IMG/VR virus record: IMGVR_UViG_3300042340_000225
Span: 1-32,223 of that record
From: a virus
Reading direction: 5' to 3' (one strand)
Length of the DNA stretch: 32,223 nt
Shown: piece by piece, positions 1 through 5,484 of the stretch
How the letters are laid out: each line of letters starts with the position of its first letter
Numbering within the stretch: position 1 is the first letter of the stretch
Program-made: the position numbers and the translations under genes
Notes under the pieces: model-generated
The model's database searches: none
What the model saw: the letters and a program-made list of their open reading frames with translations, nothing else
What the model was told of the DNA's origin: nothing

Positions 1-127
1 CTTGACATCCAAGTATGTGAGCTCAGTGATGTTGTTAGTATACACAACACAATATCCTCCTTTACCTCTTGATTCAATGACAGCCTCTGAATGGTCCTTG
101 AGTCTTGCAATTTTCTGATTGCCCTCA
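1..127. repeat. terminal direct repeat, left copy (circular overlap)
   Basis: These 127 bases are identical to bases 32097-32223 at the other end. The primase-helicase reading frame continues without interruption through the join, so the two copies are one genomic locus seen twice. A length of exactly 127 matches the largest k-mer of common de Bruijn assemblers. That favours an assembly overlap of a circular or circularly permuted genome over true phage terminal repeats. Confidence 0.95.
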
Positions 128-492
128 ACATTCTTTGTTTTGTAGAGAATATGATATCCTTGATTGATTGTCTTGTATATGGTGAACTTTAGATCAAAGT
201 CATCAATGTTGTCCTTGAGTAACTGGAGGAATTCATTCCAGAAATCATTCTGCTCTTTGAGAGTTGCAAATACTTTGAGATCCACATCAATGACCTCAAT
301 CTCATTGTATCCAGTTAGGAAGCCAACATAATTGGCTTTGTCAGAATAGTATCTCTGTTCAAACTCATCTTTGGTAAATGCTTTCTGTTGACATTCTTTC
401 CAGGATCCGATTGGCCTTTTTTGGTCATCAGAGACAATCAGAGAATATCCAATGTCAATCAGTTTCTTGGCATGTGATAATGGGATTAGCAT
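1..492 (-). CDS. PrimPol-type primase-helicase, N-terminal 164 residues (gene continues at 30360-32223)
   Basis: This is the N-terminal part of a 742-residue replication protein whose remainder lies at the other end of the window. The frame runs from an ATG at 492 to base 1 and continues in phase at 32096 of the circle. The first 150 residues look like an archaeo-eukaryotic primase (PrimPol) domain. There is an acidic pair in the context VIDVDLK near residue 70 and a GYH motif near residue 114, which in this family bind metal and nucleotide. Residues near 141-148 read SRGKGGYC, a common ending of this domain. It should make primers at the phage fork. No Shine-Dalgarno is visible before the ATG. 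The start lies just 8 bases after the U-tract of a terminator-like hairpin, which suggests control by attenuation. Confidence 0.88.
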   Translation of the reverse strand, partial: MLIPLSHAKKLIDIGYSLIVSDDQKRPIGSWKECQQKAFTKDEFEQRYYSDKANYVGFLTGYNEIEVIDVDLKVFATLKEQNDFWNEFLQLLKDNIDDFDLKFTIYKTINQGYHILYKTKNVEGNQKIARLKDHSEAVIESRGKGGYCVVYTNNITELTYLDVK

Positions 493-499
493 GGTACAT

Positions 500-585
500 A
501 AAAAAATATTGCCCCACCATATCCCAAAGCTCTCACTCTTTGTTCAATGATAGGGCAAAAAATATCTTTATTAATTTGTGAGAGC
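500..585 (-). promoter_or_regulatory. attenuator-like leader of the primase-helicase gene
   Basis: Read on the minus strand, TTGCCCTATCAT (558-547) pairs with ATGGTGGGGCAA (520-509) over 12 positions, two of them wobbles. A run of U follows (506-500), the form of an intrinsic terminator, and the primase ATG is at 492. Upstream, GCTCTCAC (585-578) is perfectly complementary to GTGAGAGC (536-529), which lies inside the loop of that hairpin. The two pairings are interleaved, so they would form a pseudoknot or compete. This arrangement is seen in the sequence; a role in switching primase expression is inferred. Confidence 0.5.
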
Positions 586-591
586 ATGTTG

Positions 592-599
592 CAAATATA
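592..599 (-). promoter_or_regulatory. Bacteroidota-type -7 promoter box before the primase leader
   Basis: The minus strand reads TATATTTG, an exact match to the TAnnTTTG -7 element of Bacteroidota promoters. Transcription would begin near 585, precisely where the first arm of the attenuator-like leader starts. No convincing TTTG -33 box is present at the usual spacing, so the match could be chance in AT-rich DNA. The iterons start about 50 bases upstream and could act as operators. Confidence 0.35.
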
Positions 600-645
600 A
601 TAATTTTTTGATTCTCGGTACATTTTTAATTTTTTTATTGTTTAC

Positions 646-825
646 TGTGAAATTCACACTAAATTTCACACCTAATTTCACACCTAATTTCACACCACTT
701 TTTCAGTATTGACAAGGCTTTCAGAGGCTTAGTGTGAAAATTTCACACCTGGAGAAAAAAATAGTTTTTTTAAGTCTTTCAATTTTCTCATTCATTAGGT
801 GTGAAATCCGTTTCACAGTTCACAG
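646..825. repeat. 12-bp iterons and inverted copies, candidate replication origin or operator
   Basis: Four head-to-tail 12-mers occupy 650-697: a degenerate first copy (650-661), AATTTCACACCT (662-673), the same again (674-685), and AATTTCACACCA (686-697). The first overlaps a perfect palindrome, TGTGAA-A-TTCACA (646-658). Another copy at 739-750 is paired with an inverted half (AGTGTGAAAATTT from 731). An inverted copy AGGTGTGAAAT is at 797-807, and TTTCACA/TTCACAG elements are at 811-825. Two more (920-930 and 939-951) lie inside the neighbouring DnaA-like gene. The core TTTCACAC shares the CACA end of a DnaA box. The array fills the only large non-coding stretch (493-819), between that gene and the primase. 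Confidence 0.75.
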
Positions 826-1254
826 TTTACTTAAAGTATTGATTTCAATAAACTTCGCAACTATCTCATTTAGAGTCTTTAAATCCTCAAATGATTCAGC
901 CATTTCCTTGTCCAATTCCAGTGTGAAAGTCAGTTCATAGTTCACACCTTTCTTTTTAATGCTCACTGGAATGTACTGCATGTCATTTTCAAACATCAGG
1001 ACCTCATCCATCAATTGCTTGATTGTGTCCATATATCTCTGATCCTTGAGCTTGTACCATTTCCTGTGTTGCTTGATGCCATATATCACTGTTGCATGAT
1101 TCTTTCCAAAGGCCCTTGAAATGGATGAGCATCCCATCCCTGTTCTGCTCAGCAAGTAATAAAGATAGTAACGTTTATAGCACTCTGATTCTTGCCTGTT
1201 GTTATTGGCCAGATCATATTTATCAATCAGATTGAGGAGAAATTTTCTTTTCAT
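820..1254 (-). CDS. DnaA domain IV-like DNA-binding protein
   Basis: This 144-residue protein has a helix-turn-helix near residues 38-66 that resembles DnaA domain IV, the part of the bacterial initiator that reads DnaA boxes. The stretch ISRAFGKNHATVIYGIKQ at 45-62 fits the DnaA signature, where GKNHATV stands for the usual GRDHTTV. The AAA+ ATPase domain of DnaA is absent. The C-terminal 60 residues are acidic and helical and match nothing I know. Iterons start right at its 3' end and the primase gene lies beyond them, so it could be a replication initiator, an origin marker or a repressor of the primase promoter. Two iteron-like sites lie within the gene. Its ATG overlaps the previous stop (ATGA at 1254-1251). 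Fold call fairly sure; role inferred. Confidence 0.75.
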   Translation of the reverse strand: MKRKFLLNLIDKYDLANNNRQESECYKRYYLYYLLSRTGMGCSSISRAFGKNHATVIYGIKQHRKWYKLKDQRYMDTIKQLMDEVLMFENDMQYIPVSIKKKGVNYELTFTLELDKEMAESFEDLKTLNEIVAKFIEINTLSKL

Positions 1255-1496
1255 TGTAGTTCTTTTGGACCTTTGATATCTTTGAATAATGCTGAATCTG
1301 TTGAAATCATTCCTGTTGCTTTCATGAAATCAACCTCAACCTTTGCTGAGTTGATGATCACAGCTCCAATCTGAGCAACTGCCTCAGCTTTCTGTAGCTC
1401 TTTTTGTAGCTCCTCATTTGTTAGTTCATCATTGTCAATTCTTTCCAATGCTGCAAAGAGATGATCTCTTAAATCTGATATTTTATTTCTTGCCAT
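1251..1496 (-). CDS. conserved small phage protein, helical, function unknown
   Basis: The protein has 81 residues and is mostly charged and helical. I recognise the general pattern KISDLRDHLFAALE followed by AVAQIGAVIINSAKVEVDFMK, which recurs in small proteins of many phages and prophages without a known function. No catalytic motif or membrane segment is visible. It overlaps the end of the HNH gene by 14 bases and the start of the DnaA-like gene by 4 (ATGA), so translation is probably coupled along this early operon. The placement suggests a role in early replication or its control, but that is only context. Confidence 0.8.
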   Translation of the reverse strand: MARNKISDLRDHLFAALERIDNDELTNEELQKELQKAEAVAQIGAVIINSAKVEVDFMKATGMISTDSALFKDIKGPKELQ

Positions 1497-2097
1497 TTTG
1501 TTTAATTTTTTTAGTGAGTTTTGCTTTTAATCTAATTACTTCTTTTACATCATCAGGGAATCTGTGGATTGTGTTTCTCCTGGCATTCTCAGCCATTGAC
1601 AACATCTCCAGGTTGCTAATATCACAGTTTAATGTGTTGCCATCCTTGAATGAAATTATGTGTTTTGCTGGTATTGGCCCATGATGATCCATCCATATCT
1701 TGTTGTGATACAATATCCAGTGAGAATCTTTGACCTTGTAATACAGATATAATCTGCCAGTTTTATCATTTCTCTCAACAATGGATCCATCAGCTTTCCA
1801 GTTGTGAGGCCTGTGCCCTTTCTTGAACATGGAATGTTTTACCTTGTCATAGACATCAGATGACATCTTGATACCTTTGTTGAATGGTGTGTGTCCAGGT
1901 TTGAATCTTGATTTCTTTCCTCCCTCAATGAGATTGTGCCTCCCTGATTTGTCAGATTGTTTGAACTCCTCTGACTTTTTTAGGCCCATTGAATGAGCTC
2001 TGTTGGCAACTTGAGAATAAGTCAATCCAAGTTCATTAGCAAGATCTTGAGTCCTTTCGTTTGGAAATCTTTCTCTTATGATATCATTTATATTCAT
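1483..2097 (-). CDS. HNH endonuclease with N-terminal helix-turn-helix
   Basis: The protein has 204 residues. Residues 13-40 look like a helix-turn-helix (QDLANELGLTYSQVANRAH). Two NUMOD-like motifs follow, FKPGHTPFNKG near 66-76 and FKKGHRPHNWK near 91-101. The C-terminal half has the HNH pattern: HH near 138-139, HIISFKDGNTLNCDISNLE near 145-163, and an ending (AENARRN) typical of phage HNH enzymes. Such proteins nick or cut double-stranded DNA and often behave as free-standing homing endonucleases; other phages use HNH proteins in packaging. Its place in the early region, far from TerL, fits a homing or host-DNA role better. The start ATG overlaps the preceding stop (ATGA, 2097-2094). Confidence 0.88.
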   Translation of the reverse strand: MNINDIIRERFPNERTQDLANELGLTYSQVANRAHSMGLKKSEEFKQSDKSGRHNLIEGGKKSRFKPGHTPFNKGIKMSSDVYDKVKHSMFKKGHRPHNWKADGSIVERNDKTGRLYLYYKVKDSHWILYHNKIWMDHHGPIPAKHIISFKDGNTLNCDISNLEMLSMAENARRNTIHRFPDDVKEVIRLKAKLTKKIKQNGKK

Positions 2098-2273
2098 ACC
2101 TCCTCAACTTTATATCCATGATCAATGTACCATTGTAATGTGTCAGGCTCATCATCAGGATGGTTAAAATCTTGTAAACAACCTTTATTATCAAGGTAGC
2201 AATGCCACCAGAATCCACCCTCTGGCTCAACAGAATCCTCAAGCCAGACTCTGTATTGTTTAAAATTTTCCAT
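2094..2273 (-). CDS. small protein of unknown function, 59 aa
   Basis: The protein is rich in tryptophan and acidic residues (VEPEGGFWWHCYLDNKG, then HPDDEPDTLQWYIDHGYKVEEV) and has no motif I recognise. I chose the ATG at 2273; the frame is open to a TTG at 2282, which is a poorer start. The ATG start overlaps the preceding 50-residue gene by 14 bases. Its stop overlaps the HNH start by four bases (ATGA). Tight coupling and ordinary amino-acid composition support real coding. Confidence 0.7.
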   Translation of the reverse strand: MENFKQYRVWLEDSVEPEGGFWWHCYLDNKGCLQDFNHPDDEPDTLQWYIDHGYKVEEV

Positions 2274-2412
2274 ATCTCTCAACTTTAATAATTAATGGAG
2301 GCCACATGTCCATTCTTTTGACAGCATCCTCTGGGCTGTTGGCTTGAATGATCCTGGTCAACTTGATCCACTTGCCATCCTTGACTTTGTATGTTACTTT
2401 GAAATTCTGCAT
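2260..2412 (-). CDS. small protein of unknown function, 50 aa
   Basis: A 50-residue frame starts at ATG 2412, preceded by a purine-rich AAGAGAG that is a good Shine-Dalgarno by the standard of this genome, and stops with TAA at 2262-2260. The protein contains GKWIKLTRIIQANSPEDAVK, a pattern I associate with short phage proteins that have a beta-strand followed by an 'A-x-S-x-E-D-A' helix start. It overlaps the C-terminal half of the 71-residue frame at 2285-2500. Of the two overlapping frames in 2285-2412, this one has the more protein-like sequence. Function unknown. Confidence 0.65.
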   Translation of the reverse strand: MQNFKVTYKVKDGKWIKLTRIIQANSPEDAVKRMDMWPPLIIKVERYGKF

Positions 2413-2500
2413 CTCTCTTTGCTCTTAAATAGTTATTAAATAAATCCATGTTGAATCTGCCAGACTTTTGCCACCAGTATTCATAATCAGCAGTGCTCAT
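2285..2500 (-). CDS. small protein, 71 aa, C-terminal half overlaps the next gene
   Basis: I take the ATG at 2500, which overlaps the stop of the small membrane ORF (ATGA). A longer frame to 2608 would need a TTG start and would cover that ORF completely. Residues 1-33 are protein-like (MSTADYEYWWQKSGRF and onward). From residue 35 the sequence becomes a glutamine- and serine-rich string that looks like out-of-frame DNA, and here it overlaps the 50-residue gene at 2260-2412. Either the tail is tolerated junk or a frameshift has separated this gene from a former ending. Function unknown. Confidence 0.5.
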   Translation of the reverse strand: MSTADYEYWWQKSGRFNMDLFNNYLRAKRDAEFQSNIQSQGWQVDQVDQDHSSQQPRGCCQKNGHVASINY

Positions 2501-2601
2501 AATGTTCCGAATAATGCTGTTAAAAATATCAGCACTGGCATAACAACCAGGCAGATCACAAACTCTCTCTGATCTTTGTCTCTTGGAATGAACTGTCTCA
2601 T
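2497..2601 (-). CDS. tiny single-pass membrane protein, 34 aa
   Basis: This short frame starts at ATG 2601, overlapping the stop of the CxxC protein (ATGA), and stops at 2499-2497, overlapping the next ATG in the same manner. The product has a charged N-terminus (RQFIPRDKDQRE) followed by about 20 hydrophobic residues (FVICLVVMPVLIFLTALFG), a clear transmembrane helix. Two ATGA couplings and the helix argue that it is real despite its size. Small membrane peptides in early phage operons often act on the host envelope; no specific function can be assigned. Confidence 0.6.
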   Translation of the reverse strand: MRQFIPRDKDQREFVICLVVMPVLIFLTALFGTL

Positions 2602-2936
2602 AATGCAATCAATTTAGTTCTGTACGCCTTCAATCTTGCAAGGCCTCTTGCACAAGTATCCATTCTGTTGGTGTACTTGTTCACCAGGTTGTCAAGTCCT
2701 CCTCTCTTGCACTCCATTGCCATCTTGCTCATATAAGCAAGCCTGGTCATCATGCCCTCAATCAAGGAGTCAATGTCATCAATTCTCTGATTGACTTCAT
2801 CATCATGATATTTGTAACCTTTGCCATCACAATCATAGCATGCACCATACTCACCAACCCAAGGCTCTGGGCTGTTTGAATAGTCAAGAATCCTCCGACC
2901 ATCACATGTTGAACATTGAAATAATAAATCTTCCAT
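2598..2936 (-). CDS. DnaJ-like CxxC zinc-ribbon protein
   Basis: The protein has 112 residues. The N-terminus carries two zinc-knuckle halves, CSTCDGRR at 8-15 and CYDCDGKG at 33-40, which resemble the CxxCxGxG repeats of DnaJ and would bind one zinc. The remaining 70 residues are a helical, charged region with two later cysteines. Phage proteins with a single such knuckle pair are common and usually unassigned; binding to nucleic acid or protein is plausible. It is the first gene after the late terminator and a promoter-like box, so it probably opens the early operon. The helical tail is unfamiliar to me. Confidence 0.75.
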   Translation of the reverse strand: MEDLLFQCSTCDGRRILDYSNSPEPWVGEYGACYDCDGKGYKYHDDEVNQRIDDIDSLIEGMMTRLAYMSKMAMECKRGGLDNLVNKYTNRMDTCARGLARLKAYRTKLIAL

Positions 2937-2961
2937 ATTTGTTGTTTTTTAAATTAATACT

Positions 2962-2969
2962 CAAAAGTA
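2962..2969 (-). promoter_or_regulatory. promoter-like -7 box of the early operon
   Basis: The minus strand reads TACTTTTG, matching TAnnTTTG, 26 bases before the ATG of the CxxC protein and downstream of the late terminator. A -33 TTTG at normal spacing is not evident. Its position, at the head of a run of tightly coupled genes and just after a terminator, is the main support. Confidence 0.4.
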
Positions 2970-3026
2970 TGTTTTTTGTTTCATATATGAAAATAATATT
3001 TAACAAATTGTTTAGAATTTATTGAA

Positions 3027-3045
3027 ATTTAGAATCATTCTAAAT
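3027..3045. repeat. perfect 19-bp palindrome, possible operator
   Basis: ATTTAGAAT-C-ATTCTAAAT is a perfect inverted repeat of 9 bases with one central base. It lies between the late terminator hairpin and the promoter-like box at 2962-2969, with its edge in the terminator U-tract. It could be an operator for a dimeric repressor of the early operon or a second hairpin helping termination. It is AT-rich, so as RNA it would be weak. Confidence 0.5.
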
Positions 3046-3072
3046 AAAAAAGCCCCAGATTTCTCCAGGGCT
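3046..3072 (-). terminator. intrinsic terminator of the late operon
   Basis: On the minus strand AGCCCTGGA (3072-3064), a GAAA tetraloop (3063-3060) and TCTGGGGCT (3059-3051) form a 9-pair stem with two wobbles, followed directly by TTTTTATTT. The GNRA loop and U-tract make it a textbook Rho-independent terminator. It ends the long run of structural and lysis genes and separates it from the early operon. Confidence 0.85.
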
Positions 3073-3100
3073 CAAAACATATATGGAATAAACTGCTAAA

Positions 3101-3379
3101 TTATAGCCTCTTTCTAAATATCCACTTGACTATCTTGCCAAGTAGATTGCTCTGATCATTGACATCAACCTTGACATCACCTTTTGTGACCTCAACATCA
3201 ACCTTCTCAGAATCTATTTTTAGGCTGTTGTTGCCCTTTTCTCTGTGGATATCAACATCAACCTTTGGTGTGTCAATTTTAATGTCTGTCTTGCCATCTT
3301 TTCGCGTCACTTTTACATCAACCTTCTTGGTGTCAATGTTGATGTTTAAGTTCTTTTTTGGCCTACCTGGTTTTTTCAT
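3101..3379 (-). CDS. 20-residue beta-repeat protein with AT-hook-like N-terminus
   Basis: The 92-residue protein starts with KKPGRPKK (2-9), which resembles an AT-hook, a short motif that grips the minor groove of AT-rich DNA. Three repeats of exact 20-residue period follow, starting at residues 15, 35 and 55, each with I-D-[TS]-x-K-V-D-V and alternating hydrophobic residues that suggest stacked beta-hairpins. The C-terminus (LLGKIVKWIFRKRL) is amphipathic and basic and may touch membrane. It is the last gene of the late operon, three bases after the endolysin stop. It could be a lysis accessory, a virion-packed DNA-binding protein or an envelope peptide; I cannot choose. Confidence 0.75.
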   Translation of the reverse strand: MKKPGRPKKNLNINIDTKKVDVKVTRKDGKTDIKIDTPKVDVDIHREKGNNSLKIDSEKVDVEVTKGDVKVDVNDQSNLLGKIVKWIFRKRL

Positions 3380-3382
3380 ATC

Positions 3383-3850
3383 TTATGCTTTAATTTCAAA
3401 ATGCATCCAGTCGAAATTTCTCTCAACTCCAAGGCTGATGAATCCATGCTTGTAAAAAATGTCAATCATTGGCTGATATTCTGGCCTTGCAAAGCGAGCT
3501 GTTGCTCTTGTTTCTTTCAATGTATTGCGAGCTGGATCAAGATCAATGGCAATTCCCCAAGAATGTTTGCTCCATGCAGATCCTCCTCTCATCTTTCTGA
3601 AATTGAAACACCCTCCAAAGAGATCAATCCCAAGCTCCTTGATGCGAGCCAAGCCGTATGTGTCAAGCAATTCCTTGAATACAGCTTCAAACTTGGCAGC
3701 AACCAGCTTGTGACATCTCATCCTGGTGACTGTCTCATCAGTATCCCATGCCAATCTCATTGAATATGGCAATGTCAAGGTCACTAAATAACCAGCTCCA
3801 GTCTCGTTTGGTGTGCCATATTTCTTGATGGCTTGTGCTGTTGTTAGCAT
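3383..3850 (-). CDS. M15 family peptidase, endolysin
   Basis: This 155-residue protein is a zinc peptidase of the M15 (VanY/D-Ala-D-Ala carboxypeptidase-like) family, which cuts peptide cross-links of peptidoglycan. The zinc motif is visible as SKHSWGIAIDLDP at 94-106 (ligands H96 and D103). The closing DWMHFE at 147-152 supplies the third ligand H150 and catalytic-type residues. The length is normal for a single-domain phage endolysin. There is no signal peptide or cell-wall-binding domain, so it needs a holin for export, and two small membrane proteins lie just upstream. The stop and start with the preceding gene share one base. It ends the host cell at the close of infection. Confidence 0.92.
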   Translation of the reverse strand: MLTTAQAIKKYGTPNETGAGYLVTLTLPYSMRLAWDTDETVTRMRCHKLVAAKFEAVFKELLDTYGLARIKELGIDLFGGCFNFRKMRGGSAWSKHSWGIAIDLDPARNTLKETRATARFARPEYQPMIDIFYKHGFISLGVERNFDWMHFEIKA

Positions 3851-4074
3851 TATTTACGTTTTCTTTTTGCTAATTTACTCTTTTTTATTGAATCAACAAG
3901 GGCCTCATTCTCATGCTTGAGATCCTCAAGATATTTCTCTGATTCAATTGTGATCTTGTCCTTTGGCTTCTTTTTATATTTGTCCTCTGGGATCATGGTG
4001 AATACCAAGCCACCAGCACCAAGCAATGTTGCAAATATTAAAATTTTACTTTCCATCTTTTTTGAGTTTATCAT
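3850..4074 (-). CDS. small membrane protein, lysis-region (holin or spanin candidate)
   Basis: The protein has 74 residues with one transmembrane segment near 11-28 (LIFATLLGAGGLVFTMI), then a highly charged lysine- and glutamate-rich tail with coiled-coil character. This topology is like inner-membrane spanins and some type II or III holins. It sits immediately before the endolysin and after a second single-pass protein, so the pair probably carries out membrane release. The ATG at 4074 overlaps the upstream gene by 29 bases; an internal ATG at 4056 would reduce this to 11 and still keep the membrane segment. Which of the two proteins is the holin cannot be told from sequence alone. Confidence 0.72.
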   Translation of the reverse strand: MINSKKMESKILIFATLLGAGGLVFTMIPEDKYKKKPKDKITIESEKYLEDLKHENEALVDSIKKSKLAKRKRK

Positions 4075-4303
4075 TTAGTTGTTGTTGAAACAGAATTTCT
4101 TGCATCAATTTCTTGTCTGCCTTCCTTTCATCATCACAATCCTGTATCCTCAACTCCTGATTATGCAGCTCATCATCCTTTGCTTTTATGAGCAATCTTG
4201 TGCTCCATCCAAGGGCCATCAATACCAATAGCATGATCACTGCCAATGGTGTCTTGATGAATTGCTTGGTGTCATTTGTTATTTTATCCCAATTGAATGC
4301 CAT
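4046..4303 (-). CDS. single-pass membrane protein with coiled coil, lysis-region
   Basis: The 85-residue product has a short cytoplasmic N-terminus, a strong transmembrane helix near residues 17-38 (TPLAVIMLLVLMALGWSTRL), and a long charged helix rich in D, E, K and Q. This matches Rz-like inner-membrane spanin components and also some phage holins. I start it at ATG 4303, one base into the preceding stop (TGATG); the frame extends one codon to a TTG at 4306. It is one of two neighbouring single-pass proteins before the endolysin, so they may act together as holin and spanin. Confidence 0.72.
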   Translation of the reverse strand: MAFNWDKITNDTKQFIKTPLAVIMLLVLMALGWSTRLLIKAKDDELHNQELRIQDCDDERKADKKLMQEILFQQQLNDKLKKDGK

Positions 4304-4842
4304 CAATATGTTTTATTAAGTGTAAATATATCAGAATAAATTGAATCACTTGCACTGGCTGTGCCCCATTCAGCTGTGACATTCAATGTGTTGCTCACTG
4401 TGGTATCAAAATCAGTGTTATTAATCAACAAAAAGTTGCTACCTTCAAAGGCTGTCCCAGCATTTTTAACATATGAGAATATCCCTCCTGATGCAATGGA
4501 TGCCACACCAGCTCCTCCAATGGCTCTGATGGTGAAATACACATTGATTTCCCAGTGTTTGTTGGTTGATGTTGCCAATGATATCACTCCAGTATCTGCC
4601 AAGACAACAGATCCTGTTTTGATTCTCAGTCTCACTGTTGCTGATGAGTTGCAAGATATGTGTCCAATCAGCTTGGCATGGAATGAATCACCAACCTCAA
4701 AGCCATCAGCTGGTATTGACAGAGATCCCACTCCAGATCCAATCAATGTTGTTTCTGTTGTTGTATTTGTTATGGCTGTACTGCTTGCTGTCTGAGCAAA
4801 GAGCCCATTGATTGCTGTCACATTTATTGTTGTTGTTGCCAT
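4303..4842 (-). CDS. beta-rich virion or tail-fibre-like protein
   Basis: The protein has 179 residues and is dominated by Thr, Ser, Gly, Ala and hydrophobic beta-strand patterns with almost no charged clusters, as in fibre or decoration proteins. The C-terminal region (NVTAEWGTASASDSIYSD) belongs to a pattern I have seen at the ends of phage fibre and appendage proteins. No signal peptide is present. It lies between the tail-terminator-like gene and the lysis genes, a common place for an appendage or fibre gene. It may form a trimer on the virion surface; its target is unknown. Confidence 0.7.
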   Translation of the reverse strand: MATTTINVTAINGLFAQTASSTAITNTTTETTLIGSGVGSLSIPADGFEVGDSFHAKLIGHISCNSSATVRLRIKTGSVVLADTGVISLATSTNKHWEINVYFTIRAIGGAGVASIASGGIFSYVKNAGTAFEGSNFLLINNTDFDTTVSNTLNVTAEWGTASASDSIYSDIFTLNKTY

Positions 4843-5426
4843 TATAAGTTGATATTAATTGTATTATTGGTTGTTGTTGACTGTGTGAATGTATTCTCAA
4901 GTACACCATTCACATACACCTGGTATGTTGTTGTCAGATCCCCACAATTATCAGCTGGAGCTCCTCCATTCTCAAAGTCATACTGATCATATGGTATTGC
5001 ACACCAGTTGCCATCATCAAAGATGCTTGCATTCACAACCATGGTCCATCCAGCTGTCACATCAGGACCTCTGTTGATGAATGGTTGTGTCTGGATATCT
5101 CCATTTACATCCATGAAATCTGTCCATCTATCTTGCTGGAATGTCAATCTCAAGTCATTGCAGATGCTCAAGCAATCTGAATGTATCTCATTGATCTGCC
5201 TGTACTCCTGGAGATCATACTTGTCACATATGGTGATAATCAGACTCACATTGACTGATCTTGATGACATGGAGCCAGGTTGCAAGGTCACAACCATCAA
5301 TGGATATTCCACAGCATCTCTGCTCACAGCATCAAGGAAATCTCCTTGAAAGAATTCATTTATTTGCCTGTGCTCTGTTGCTATTATTTCCAGCTCTCTC
5401 ATGAGCTGGTTTAATGTTTTTTCCAT
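4842..5426 (-). CDS. tail terminator-like / minor tail protein
   Basis: The 194-residue protein resembles the tail-terminator-like proteins that follow connector genes in phages of Bacteroidota. It has an N-terminal helix (LNQLMRELEIIATEHRQINE), a YPLMVVTLQPG segment, a long helix with SDCLSICNDLRL, and QPFINRGPDVTAGWTMVVN in the second half. Terminators cap the tail tube and join it to the head. An extra 25-residue tail (YQVYVNGVLENTF and a threonine-rich end) looks like a small beta appendage. It sits directly after the connector gene, which agrees with the role. Family call is from memory of similar gene orders. Confidence 0.68.
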   Translation of the reverse strand: MEKTLNQLMRELEIIATEHRQINEFFQGDFLDAVSRDAVEYPLMVVTLQPGSMSSRSVNVSLIITICDKYDLQEYRQINEIHSDCLSICNDLRLTFQQDRWTDFMDVNGDIQTQPFINRGPDVTAGWTMVVNASIFDDGNWCAIPYDQYDFENGGAPADNCGDLTTTYQVYVNGVLENTFTQSTTTNNTININL

Positions 5427-5484
5427 TCTCCAGATATTTCTTTAATTTCTCAATGTTTTTCTTGCTGATTCTGATATCTTTCAT
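5356..5484 (-). CDS. possible 42-aa basic peptide between connector and tail terminator
   Basis: An ATG at 5484 overlaps the connector stop (ATGA) and opens a 42-residue frame rich in lysine (MKDIRISKKNIEKLKKYLEN at the start). Its last 23 codons overlap the following gene in another frame and look less protein-like. It would explain the otherwise unusual 54-base gap (5427-5480). Function unknown; it may simply be a coupling ORF. Confidence 0.35.
   Translation of the reverse strand: MKDIRISKKNIEKLKKYLENGKNIKPAHERAGNNSNRAQANK

Noticed and set aside
1-127. Direct terminal repeats as true phage genome ends
   Set aside because: The repeat lies inside the primase-helicase gene, and its length equals a common assembler k-mer. 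True terminal repeats usually lie near the terminase or in intergenic DNA.
650-697. Tandem repeats as a CRISPR array
   Set aside because: The units are 12 bp and directly abutting with no spacers, and no Cas gene is near. They fit iterons or operators.
4361-4795. Long plus-strand open frame opposite the fibre-like gene
   Set aside because: It is the antisense of a convincing beta-rich gene, and its composition follows from that gene. Several similar plus-strand frames elsewhere were dropped for the same reason.
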